Both the position numbers and the translations under genes were made by a program. The notes under the pieces were generated by a model, which did no database searches, was not told where the DNA came from, and saw nothing but the letters and a program-made list of their open reading frames with translations. Of a stretch of 64,000 nt of DNA, positions 8,199 to 16,978 are shown in pieces. This stretch comes from Bacteroidales bacterium UBA4116. GTDB lineage: Bacteria; Bacteroidota; Bacteroidia; Bacteroidales; Tannerellaceae. Each line of letters opens with the position of its first letter. Positions within the stretch are counted from its first letter, which is position 1. Where the stretch lies: the NCBI GenBank assembly GCA_002381645.1, contig DFXE01000008.1:57687-121686 (forward strand). Reading direction: 5' to 3'.

Positions 8199-11100
8199 AT
8201 GGTAAACAATCGTTATATCCAATCCGGAAAAAATACGGACCAGAAATTTGCCCTAACATCTAAAATAAAGCGAATTATGAAACTAACCAGTCTGTTCCTC
8301 ATCATTTCCATCAGTGCCGTACTCGCATCACATACATACGCGCAGGAAACAACCCTGAGTATCAGCACGTCCCACAAAACAGTAGCAGATGTGCTCGATG
8401 CGATCGAACAACAATCCGAATTCCACTTTTTCTATAATAACAAGCTCGTAGACATCAACAAAAAAGTCTCGCTCAATGTAAAAGAAAAAGATGTATTCAC
8501 GATACTCAACCAGCTCTTTGCCGGTTCCGACATCAGCTATAAAGTGATCGACAAAGACATCATCCTGACGGTAGCCGAAACAAAAAAAGCGGCGCAGGAT
8601 AGCCGCGACATCAGCGGAGTCGTAACCGATTACCGCGGAGAACCCGTTATCGGCGCAAACATTATAGAAAAAGGAACCACCAACGGAACCATAACCGATA
8701 TCGACGGAAGGTTCAGCCTCAACGTTTCACCGGGTGCCGTGATCACGATCACCTACATCGGGTACATCCCGCAGGAGATCAACACCACCGGGCAAAGCAA
8801 CCTGGCCGTAAAGCTGGTGGAAGACACCCAAAGGCTCGATGAAATAGTAGTTGTCAGCTACGGAACCCAAAAAAAGCGCGACCTCACAGGCTCCATTTCA
8901 CAAATTACCGCCGACGACCTTTCCAACCTGCCTGTTGGGCAATTAGGACAAAAGCTACAAGGACAAGTGGCCGGAGTACAGGTAAACCAGGTCTCAGGAA
9001 TGCCCGGACAAGGAATGGCCTTCCGTATCCGCGGGGCAGCATCCATTAAAGGAGGCAACGAACCCCTGTTCGTAATAGACGGTATGCCCGTGTCTGCGGA
9101 GTTGAACAATATCAACCCCGACGAGATCGAATCATTCTCCGTGTTAAAAGATGCCGCAGCAACCTCGCTTTACGGATCACGCGCCGCAAACGGCGTGGTA
9201 CTCATTACCACCAAGCGCGGTAAATCAGGACGGACAGACGTCTCTTTCAACGCCACCTACGGCGTACAAACCCTCAAGGGAATGAAAGAACCCGACGTAA
9301 TGAACGCCCGCGAATTCGCCCAGTTCCAAAAAGAATATTACGAAGACAAAGCAAAATACGAAGGCTATACAGGCGGTGTTCCGGCTGAATACCAGAATCC
9401 GGAACAGTACGGCAAAGGCACCAACTGGTACCGCACACTTACACACTCCGCGCCCGTACAAAACTACAGCCTCAGCATTTCCGCGAGCAAAGACAAATTC
9501 AACTCCGCGATCATTCTCGGGTATTTCCGGCAAGACGGCGTGATGTACAACACCATGTTCGAAAGATATTCACTGCGCGCCAACAACGACTACCAGGTAA
9601 ACGACCGGTTGAGGCTCGGGCTCAACATCGCGCCCAGCATCCAGTTATCGAACAACCAGGAAGTAGACGGGCAACGCAAACTACTCAGCGCCGCCACCCT
9701 GGCGTCGCCCCTGCTCACCCCATACGATGAAAACGGCGAACTGTTGCTATCCCTCAATGCACCCAATATGTTTCCCCAGCCCAACTGGCTACGGGCACTC
9801 AAAGAAAGAGTGGACAAACGCAAACAGATCACGGTACTCGGCAACGCATTTGCAGAACTCGACATCTGGAACGGCATCAAATATAAATTCCAGATGGGAG
9901 TCGATATCGGCAGCAGAAACCACCGTACATTCATACCGTCCACAGCCGGAGGCGATTTTAACGTGGCCCCGCCGCAAAAAGCTACCGCCAAGTTCGACGC
10001 CGGATTCTATTACACCTGGACAGCCGAAAACATGCTCACATACAGCAATACCTTCGGCGATCATTCAGTCGATGCCCTGGCAGGATACAGTGCGCAGAAA
10101 TATACATGGGAAGGCAACTCCCTTACAGGTACCGATTTTCCCGACGACGACGTATCGTGGATAGATGCCGCGGCAACCAAAAACGGGGGAAGCAGCATGC
10201 AGCAATGGGCGCTCATATCCTATATAGGCAGGCTGAATTACAGTTACAAAGACCGTTACCTGTTGCAGGCCACCTTCCGCCGGGACGGATGCTCACGTTT
10301 CGGTACAGGAAACAAATACGCCAATTTCCCCTCCGTATCCGCCGGCTGGATCATCACCGACGAAGCATTTATGGAACCCGTTACAAATGTGATGAACTAC
10401 CTGAAACTCCGCGCAAGTTATGGTTTAACAGGGAACTACAATATCGGTAACTATACCTACCTCTCGAATATCGTAAGCAAAAACTACATCTTCGGCGGTT
10501 CCTTAGCGCCCGGAAAATCAGTGGAAAACATCAGCAACAACGACTTAACCTGGGAAGAAACCAAGCAATTGGATATCGGTGTAGACTTCAGTTTCCTGAA
10601 CGACCGCATTTTCGTCATGTACGACTATTACCAGAAAAGGACCGACGGAATGTTGTTTAAGATAGACATACCCCAGGCATCCGGATTTAAAGAGATCGAT
10701 TCCAACATCGGTGATTTCAAAATATGGGGACACGAAGTAACGATCACTTCCCGTAACCTGGTGAACGACTTCAAATGGACAACCAATTTCAATATGGCGT
10801 TCAACAGGAACAAGATCCTGGAATTAAGTACCGAAAATGCGCCCATAGGAGGATACAATGTATATGGCGACTTCAACCGCCTGGAAGTAGGACACCCGAT
10901 CGGGTCGTTATTCGGATACGTTTTCGACGGAGTCTACATGACACAACAGGAACTCGACAGCCAGCCCAAACATGCCACCTCGCAGATCGGTACCGCACGG
11001 ATGAAAGATGTTAACGGCGACGGCGTGATCGATGCCGACGACAAAACGATTATCGGCGACCCCACACCCGACGTTATCTTCGGCCTCACAAACGAATTCT

Positions 11101-11567
11101 CCTACAAGAATTTCGACCTGAGCATATTCCTGCAGGGACAGGTCGGAGGCGACATTATGAATGCCAATTACGAAAACACCGAAAATCTCGACGGCGTTTT
11201 CAACGTCCGCAAATACGTAGCCGACAGGTGGCGCTCGCCCGAGAATCCCGGCAACGGCATTGTACCCCGCACACTCTCCGGAACAACAGAACTCTACCGC
11301 TACGGGCACAGCGGACAAGTGTACGACGCATCCTACCTGGCGATAAAGAACATCACCTTAGGATACACTGTCCCCTTCAAGCCGAACCAGTACATATCGA
11401 AGCTGAGGGTATACGTTACCGCACAACAACTGGCCGTCTTCACAAAATATCCCGGTTTAAGCCCCGAGGTAAGCATGGACGGCATGAAGTGGCAGGGATT
11501 AGGCGTCGACCGTACCGCATACCCCGTTCCGCGTTCATTCAGCATCGGATGCAATATCACATTCTGA
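8199..11567 (+). CDS. SusC-like TonB-dependent outer-membrane receptor, PUL 1
   Basis: Outer-membrane transporter that imports oligosaccharides with its SusD partner. Numbering from ATG 8199 (1122 residues): positively charged N-terminus; hydrophobic signal about 28-49 ending TYAQ; secretin/TonB short N-terminal (STN) domain about 53-125, the mark of receptors that signal to FecR; carboxypeptidase-regulatory-like domain about 138-215 (GVVTDYRGEPVIGANIIEKG); plug with DEIVVVSYGTQKKRDLTGS; then a 22-strand barrel ending GCNITF. The start is uncertain. ATG 8124 lies in a hairpin, 8277 (MKLTSLFLI) would also leave a signal peptide, and 8199 is a compromise. It sits between fecR and susD in one transcription unit. 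Confidence 0.9.
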   Translation: MVNNRYIQSGKNTDQKFALTSKIKRIMKLTSLFLIISISAVLASHTYAQETTLSISTSHKTVADVLDAIEQQSEFHFFYNNKLVDINKKVSLNVKEKDVFTILNQLFAGSDISYKVIDKDIILTVAETKKAAQDSRDISGVVTDYRGEPVIGANIIEKGTTNGTITDIDGRFSLNVSPGAVITITYIGYIPQEINTTGQSNLAVKLVEDTQRLDEIVVVSYGTQKKRDLTGSISQITADDLSNLPVGQLGQKLQGQVAGVQVNQVSGMPGQGMAFRIRGAASIKGGNEPLFVIDGMPVSAELNNINPDEIESFSVLKDAAATSLYGSRAANGVVLITTKRGKSGRTDVSFNATYGVQTLKGMKEPDVMNAREFAQFQKEYYEDKAKYEGYTGGVPAEYQNPEQYGKGTNWYRTLTHSAPVQNYSLSISASKDKFNSAIILGYFRQDGVMYNTMFERYSLRANNDYQVNDRLRLGLNIAPSIQLSNNQEVDGQRKLLSAATLASPLLTPYDENGELLLSLNAPNMFPQPNWLRALKERVDKRKQITVLGNAFAELDIWNGIKYKFQMGVDIGSRNHRTFIPSTAGGDFNVAPPQKATAKFDAGFYYTWTAENMLTYSNTFGDHSVDALAGYSAQKYTWEGNSLTGTDFPDDDVSWIDAAATKNGGSSMQQWALISYIGRLNYSYKDRYLLQATFRRDGCSRFGTGNKYANFPSVSAGWIITDEAFMEPVTNVMNYLKLRASYGLTGNYNIGNYTYLSNIVSKNYIFGGSLAPGKSVENISNNDLTWEETKQLDIGVDFSFLNDRIFVMYDYYQKRTDGMLFKIDIPQASGFKEIDSNIGDFKIWGHEVTITSRNLVNDFKWTTNFNMAFNRNKILELSTENAPIGGYNVYGDFNRLEVGHPIGSLFGYVFDGVYMTQQELDSQPKHATSQIGTARMKDVNGDGVIDADDKTIIGDPTPDVIFGLTNEFSYKNFDLSIFLQGQVGGDIMNANYENTENLDGVFNVRKYVADRWRSPENPGNGIVPRTLSGTTELYRYGHSGQVYDASYLAIKNITLGYTVPFKPNQYISKLRVYVTAQQLAVFTKYPGLSPEVSMDGMKWQGLGVDRTAYPVPRSFSIGCNITF

Positions 11568-11685
11568 ATTTCGGACACAATAAAAAAAGTATCATCATGA
11601 ACGAAGCACGTAAAAACAGAAGTATGCCAAAAACCATACTGAAAATTACAGCAGCGTTACAACAACAATAAAAAATACATATCAT

Positions 11686-13209
11686 ATGAAAAAATTAATC
11701 ACTTTACTGGCATTAGGAATATACCTCATGTCCTGTTCATCAGATTTTCTTGAGTTATCACCACAACATAACTCAAACGAAAAGAACTTTTTCCAGACGG
11801 AAGACCATTTCACACAGGCGGCAAACGGCGCGTACGAAGGACTGCGCGGAATGTACGGCGTATACCAGGCAATAGTTACCGAAATGCGCTCCGACAACAC
11901 CCATTACATCCGCTACGAAGCCGACCGCGCACAACGTCAGTACGAAGAAGTAGCAGACTTTATCGACGATTCGCAGAACCTGGTGTCCGACGATACCTAC
12001 ATCAACGGATATGCGGCCATCTCGCGGGTAAATACCATATTAGACAGGATCGGAGACAAACCCTTTTCCGACGACTTTAAAAACAGCATCATCGGGCAAA
12101 TGAAATTTCTCCGCGCCTTCTACTATTTCCACCTTGTCCGTTGCTATGGCGACCTATGCCTGTACCTGCACGAAGTGAAAGTACCCGAAGAATCTTTCCT
12201 TCCCCGTTCACCAGTTGAACAAGTTTACGAGCAGATAATAGACGACGTTAACGATGCGATAAACCGTTTACCCGTTGTTTCATTTCCGCAGGACGGCAGG
12301 GCCACAAAAGGTTCGGCCCGGATGCTCCTCGCATACGTGCTGATGACCAAACCCCAAAAGGACTATCCCGGAGCAGAAACCCAACTCAGGGAAATCATGA
12401 CCATGGGATACGAACTTCTGCCGAACTACGCCGATATATATGAACCGTCGAAAAAAAACCATAAAGAATCGATCTTTGAAGTCCAGTACCAGCAGGGAGA
12501 CCAGGGGCAGAATAGCAACTGGCTCTACTACTTCATACCAAGGACTGCCGAAGCAGAGATCATCACCGGTGTATCAGGAAGTAACACAATAGCCGACGCA
12601 GGTTGGAATATCCCCACACAGGAAATGGTAGACTCATACGAAGAAGGAGATTTGCGCGTCGGTCCGTCTATAGCCGTAATAGCAGGGCACAACGACGAAT
12701 ACGGCCGCTTTGTGTACGACGAAGTGCTGAACGTAGGCGACCCAAAGATCGCGGAATATCCCATATCCTACTACTTCATCAATAAGTACAACCATCCACA
12801 TGCGAAAATACGCAACACCGACGACAACTGGCCTGTCTACCGCTACGCAGATGTACTGCTCCTATTGGCAGAATGCCTTGTAGAACAAGGACGCGCAGCC
12901 GAAGCGGCCCCGTATATCAACCAGGTTCGCCAACGCGCCGGATTACCCGCGTTAAAAACGGTCGACGCACAAGCCGTCGCCGACGAACGCCGGCACGAAC
13001 TCGCTTTCGAAAGCCACCGCTGGTTCGACCTGCTCCGCACAGGCAAAGCGATAGAAGTAATGACCGCCCACGGCAAGCGGATGAAAGCATTACATACCTA
13101 TCTGCCCGAAAGAACGTACCAGATCACCAAAGAAAGGTTGCTTTACCCGATACCGTACCGGGAACTTCAGATAAATTCATTGCTCACACAAAACCCCGGA
13201 TACAATTAA
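11686..13209 (+). CDS. SusD-like glycan-binding lipoprotein, PUL 1
   Basis: A 507-residue surface lipoprotein that caps the SusC barrel and binds oligosaccharide. The lipobox Cys is residue 17 (LMSCSSDFLEL). The family pattern is clear: a FFQTEDHFTQAANGAYEGLR segment near the N-terminus, TPR-like helices (GQMKFLRAFYYFHLVRCYGD), and a C-terminal part with DERRHELAFESHRWFDLLRT and YPIPYRELQINSLLTQNPGYN, the standard SusD ending. It lies 118 bases after susC; that gap holds only a 24-codon frame (11598-11672) of doubtful meaning. Ligand cannot be told from sequence. Confidence 0.93.
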   Translation: MKKLITLLALGIYLMSCSSDFLELSPQHNSNEKNFFQTEDHFTQAANGAYEGLRGMYGVYQAIVTEMRSDNTHYIRYEADRAQRQYEEVADFIDDSQNLVSDDTYINGYAAISRVNTILDRIGDKPFSDDFKNSIIGQMKFLRAFYYFHLVRCYGDLCLYLHEVKVPEESFLPRSPVEQVYEQIIDDVNDAINRLPVVSFPQDGRATKGSARMLLAYVLMTKPQKDYPGAETQLREIMTMGYELLPNYADIYEPSKKNHKESIFEVQYQQGDQGQNSNWLYYFIPRTAEAEIITGVSGSNTIADAGWNIPTQEMVDSYEEGDLRVGPSIAVIAGHNDEYGRFVYDEVLNVGDPKIAEYPISYYFINKYNHPHAKIRNTDDNWPVYRYADVLLLLAECLVEQGRAAEAAPYINQVRQRAGLPALKTVDAQAVADERRHELAFESHRWFDLLRTGKAIEVMTAHGKRMKALHTYLPERTYQITKERLLYPIPYRELQINSLLTQNPGYN

Positions 13210-13236
13210 TACAAAACGCAACAGATAATGAGTATA

Positions 13237-13333
13237 TTTACGTTCTGCAGTTGTTGAATATAAGTTCCGCCTGTATGGAAGGATAACACCTCAATAATGA
13301 CCGAATTTGAATCCGGCATCAGCAGAACGTAAA
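13237..13333. promoter_or_regulatory. Long-range inverted repeat downstream of susD, PUL 1
   Basis: TTTACGTTCTGC (13237-13248) is matched exactly by GCAGAACGTAAA (13322-13333), a 12-bp stem enclosing 73 bases. No T-run follows. It lies in the 168-base gap between susD and the GH106-like gene and could be an mRNA stability or processing element. Confidence 0.55.
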
Positions 13334-13377
13334 TTACCTGATATCTTTTTGGAAATCCACCTAATAAAACAACTAAG

Positions 13378-16300
13378 ATGCTGACTAAACAGAATCGATA
13401 CCACTGCAAAATCCCACGTCCCGGAATCAGCTTCCTTTGCATCATTATATTCTTTATAAGCTGCGCCGATCATCCTCAGAAATACAAAGGATACCCCGCA
13501 AAAGGAACCGATATCGACGTATTACCCGGTTTCCTCAATCCACCCGAAGGATACGGGAACATACCCTTTTACTGGTGGAACGGCGACACACTCAATAAAG
13601 AACGCCTGTCCGCACAACTCGATATCCTCGCATCATCCGCCACCGACGGATTTGCAGTCAGCTATATCCATACAGATCCCGCGGTCGATACAGTATATAA
13701 CAAAGAAGGTCACGGACTTTTCGGACGTACGGAACCGGGAAGTCCCGAAGTATTCTCCGAAGAATGGTGGGAAATCTGGAACTGGTTCTCAGGACAATGC
13801 AAACGCAGGGGATTAGGCGCAGGATTAGACGACTATACCGTTGGGTGGGTCGGCAACGGATACTATCCCGACGAATTAGACACCATGTCCGTCTTCTCAG
13901 GATATAAAGGAGAATTACAGATCGAAAAGATTCCCGTAAAAGGCGGTCAACTATTCACCAGCAACGTTCCCGACAATATCCTGTCTGTCACGGTATGGCC
14001 CGGAAAAACAAACCTTACGGAAACTATTACAGACGGTAAAATAACATGGCAGGCGCCTTCCGGCAAGGAATATAACGTGTATATCATCACTACGAAACCC
14101 GGTTATGTCCTACATCCCGAACACGGCAAAAGGTTGGTCGATGTGTATTTCAACCGGTTCGAATCGAAACTCGATGCAGAAGGAAAAGCAGGCATGAACT
14201 ACTTCTTTCAGGACGAACTCTCCTATCCCATCAGCAGGCTCACATGGTCGGACGATTTTCAGGACGAATTCCTCAAACGGAAAGGCTACGATATTATCCC
14301 CTACCTTCCGGCATTGCAGGAAAATATCGGAGAAATAACGCCTAAAATAAGACTCGACTACCTGGAAGTCCTCATGGACCTGTCCGAAGAACGATACTAC
14401 AAACCCATATACGACTGGCATGCCTCCAGGGGCCTCATCTATGGATGCGATAACCTGGGAAGAGGAAAAGACCCCGTAGCATACGTCGATTACTTCAGGG
14501 CAATGAGTTGGTTTACCGCCCCCGGCAACGATGCCCCGGCAAACGGCTCCAGCTTTCTGGAAACCAAAGTATCCAGTTCGATCGCCCACCTTTATAACCG
14601 TCCCCGCACATGGCTGGAAGCCTTCCACAGTATGGGATGGGGCAGCTCAGGAGCATGGCTCAACAAACAGATAGACCATCATTTCATGGCAGGCGGAAAC
14701 CTGGTCTGCATGCATGGGTTATACTATTCCACACATGGCGGCTGGTGGGAATGGGCGCCGCCCGATTTTCATTTCCGGATGCCGTACTGGCCCCATATGA
14801 AGCAATGGTTAAAATATACCGAACGCATGAGTTACCTGCTCAGTCAGGGATCGCACGTTTGCGATATTGTTTTGCTTTACCCTACCGAACCGTTGCAGGC
14901 ATACCCCGAAGCAACACCAGATTCAGCCTTCAATCTGGCATTAAGGTTAAGCAACAGCGGGCTCGATTACGATTTTGCCGATTACCGCTCCATACGGGAT
15001 GCCCGTATAGACGAAAAGCATTTAACAATGGCCGGCGAAAAATACAAAATCGTTATCCTTGCAGATATGAAAGCCATCCATCACGGATCGCTGGAGAAAA
15101 TACTCGATTTCTACCGTTCCGGAGGAATAGTGCTGGCAACAGGAGACCTGCCTTTCGCTACAGATAAAGAAGGCGAAGGAAGCCCCGGAGTGAACGAAAT
15201 GGTAAAAGAGATATTTGGAGTATCGTACACCGATATCCGGAACGGAATAAAAACGGAAAAACAAACCAACACGGCAAATGGCATAGGATGGTACATGGCC
15301 GGCGGATCAATCGAAAAAGTAATACCCCGGCTTATCACACCCGACTTTATTCCGGCAAACGGTTCTGGAAAAGTATTACACCGTAAAGCAGGCAAACGCG
15401 ATATTTATATGGTAACCGATGTGGAAAAAAACACCGAATGTTTTTTCCGTGCCAAAGGGAAAGTTGAAATATGGGATGCCGTAAAAGGAGAAATACAGCC
15501 CTACCCGGTTGTAGAACAAACAGAAAAAGGCACGACACTCCGTATCCGTAAAGATACCGGCAACACTTCCCTGCTCGTTTTCTCCCCCGGGGAACCGGTA
15601 GTTGAAAAGGAATCGGCAGCACCGGCAGCACCTTCCCGAATTATAAACCTCGACAAAGAATGGGAAGTAGAACTTCTCCCCACACTCAACAACAAATGGG
15701 GCGACTACCGTTTTCCGGCTTTCGACGGATATATCGGTGCAGAAGCCCGTACCTTCAGGTATTCTCCCGGTACACCGGCGGACAGCGACTGGATGCTTTC
15801 CCATTATAACGACAGCACATGGCAGGAAGGAATATACGGGTACGGCATTCAGGCAGAAAGCCGTATAGAAGGCCAAACCGGTTGGTTCCCCCTCGCCTTC
15901 TCCTGGCAATACGGCGTATGGGATAACCCCGGAGCACAAGGCTATCACGGACTGAAGGGGAAAGTAAACGACGGATTTTTTATTCTCGACCAGGGAGGAC
16001 ACCAGCAATACCGGACATATGCCTATGCAGACCGCGACGGTTTATACAAAATAGAGAAAAGCGGCATTACACCCGACTATATTGAGGTAGATAACCGCAC
16101 CATATCAACCGGTGAAACAATCCGTTTAGAAAAAGGTTGGCATCCGATGCTAATAGGATATAAAAATACAGTAAAAACCCTTTACAAATCACAAAAAGGA
16201 GCATTCCATGATAAACGCGACAGAAGCGCAGTAGTTTTATATCCAGCCGATTACACCATTCCGGAAAAACCGTCATCCTATTCAAATACAATATCCTCCC

Positions 16301-16968
16301 GGTGGGGAAACACCCGGAACCTGTTATTCGATCCTTACGGCGGAAAATATGAAAGATGGAATTTCCGTTTTAAAGCAGCACCCGGATTAAAAAAAATAAC
16401 TATCCCGGTTTACGGAAAAGACCTCCGGATTTGGCTTGACGGCGTCAGCATACCACAACAATACATTCAAATAATACAAACAGAAGGAAACTCGAATACA
16501 TATGAAATAGAATTGCCTGTAACGCAGTCGCGGCCCGCTACGATCGCTTTCAGTGTAAATCCCGAAAAGGGATATCAGGGAACAGCCATAATAAAAGAAC
16601 CCGTCAAACTGATTACCCGTAAAGGTTTACTTGATATAGGCGACTGGTCGGAAACAGGCGCATTACTCCATTATTCCGGCGGCATGTATTACAGGAAAAA
16701 ACTTACAATCCCTGGTGAAAAAGCCATCCTCGATTTAGGAGAAGTAATAGCAACATGCGAAGTAAAAGTAAACGGAAAACCTGTGGGTATATTTATAAAC
16801 CCGCCATACCGCATGGACATTACATCATTCATAAATCCCGGCGAAAATGCCATCGAAGTGTTGGTTTACAGCACCCTCTCCAATCATTACCAGACAATCC
16901 CCACTCCTTACAGGGGTGATCCCAAGGCAGGCTTGATAGGGCCTGTGGAATTACTTATATATAATTAA
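13378..16968 (+). CDS. GH106-like (alpha-L-rhamnosidase type) lipoprotein
   Basis: A 1196-residue lipoprotein (Cys29 in FFISCADH) predicted to hydrolyse alpha-L-rhamnosides outside the cytoplasm. The N-terminal catalytic part has GFLNPPEGYGNIPFYWWNGD, and candidate acidic residues lie in FFQDELSYPI and RTWLEAFHSMG. In the GH106 manner, WSDDFQDEFLKRKGYDIIPY and a late SYLLSQGSHVCDIVLLYPTE follow. Beta-sandwich domains make up the second half. The last (from about residue 1080: SGGMYYRKKLTIPG, VKVNGKPVGI, NPGENAIEVLV) resembles the GH2/GH106 galactose-binding-like fold. It is followed after 10 bases by a GH78 gene, which supports a rhamnose substrate. Family assignment is by remembered similarity; catalytic residues are not certain. 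Confidence 0.72.
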   Translation: MLTKQNRYHCKIPRPGISFLCIIIFFISCADHPQKYKGYPAKGTDIDVLPGFLNPPEGYGNIPFYWWNGDTLNKERLSAQLDILASSATDGFAVSYIHTDPAVDTVYNKEGHGLFGRTEPGSPEVFSEEWWEIWNWFSGQCKRRGLGAGLDDYTVGWVGNGYYPDELDTMSVFSGYKGELQIEKIPVKGGQLFTSNVPDNILSVTVWPGKTNLTETITDGKITWQAPSGKEYNVYIITTKPGYVLHPEHGKRLVDVYFNRFESKLDAEGKAGMNYFFQDELSYPISRLTWSDDFQDEFLKRKGYDIIPYLPALQENIGEITPKIRLDYLEVLMDLSEERYYKPIYDWHASRGLIYGCDNLGRGKDPVAYVDYFRAMSWFTAPGNDAPANGSSFLETKVSSSIAHLYNRPRTWLEAFHSMGWGSSGAWLNKQIDHHFMAGGNLVCMHGLYYSTHGGWWEWAPPDFHFRMPYWPHMKQWLKYTERMSYLLSQGSHVCDIVLLYPTEPLQAYPEATPDSAFNLALRLSNSGLDYDFADYRSIRDARIDEKHLTMAGEKYKIVILADMKAIHHGSLEKILDFYRSGGIVLATGDLPFATDKEGEGSPGVNEMVKEIFGVSYTDIRNGIKTEKQTNTANGIGWYMAGGSIEKVIPRLITPDFIPANGSGKVLHRKAGKRDIYMVTDVEKNTECFFRAKGKVEIWDAVKGEIQPYPVVEQTEKGTTLRIRKDTGNTSLLVFSPGEPVVEKESAAPAAPSRIINLDKEWEVELLPTLNNKWGDYRFPAFDGYIGAEARTFRYSPGTPADSDWMLSHYNDSTWQEGIYGYGIQAESRIEGQTGWFPLAFSWQYGVWDNPGAQGYHGLKGKVNDGFFILDQGGHQQYRTYAYADRDGLYKIEKSGITPDYIEVDNRTISTGETIRLEKGWHPMLIGYKNTVKTLYKSQKGAFHDKRDRSAVVLYPADYTIPEKPSSYSNTISSRWGNTRNLLFDPYGGKYERWNFRFKAAPGLKKITIPVYGKDLRIWLDGVSIPQQYIQIIQTEGNSNTYEIELPVTQSRPATIAFSVNPEKGYQGTAIIKEPVKLITRKGLLDIGDWSETGALLHYSGGMYYRKKLTIPGEKAILDLGEVIATCEVKVNGKPVGIFINPPYRMDITSFINPGENAIEVLVYSTLSNHYQTIPTPYRGDPKAGLIGPVELLIYN

Positions 16969-16978
16969 AACAAATAGT

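Noticed and set aside
15376..16008. 210-codon minus-strand frame opposite the GH106-like gene
   Set aside because: Fully antisense to an intact enzyme gene, no recognisable motif, no promoter.
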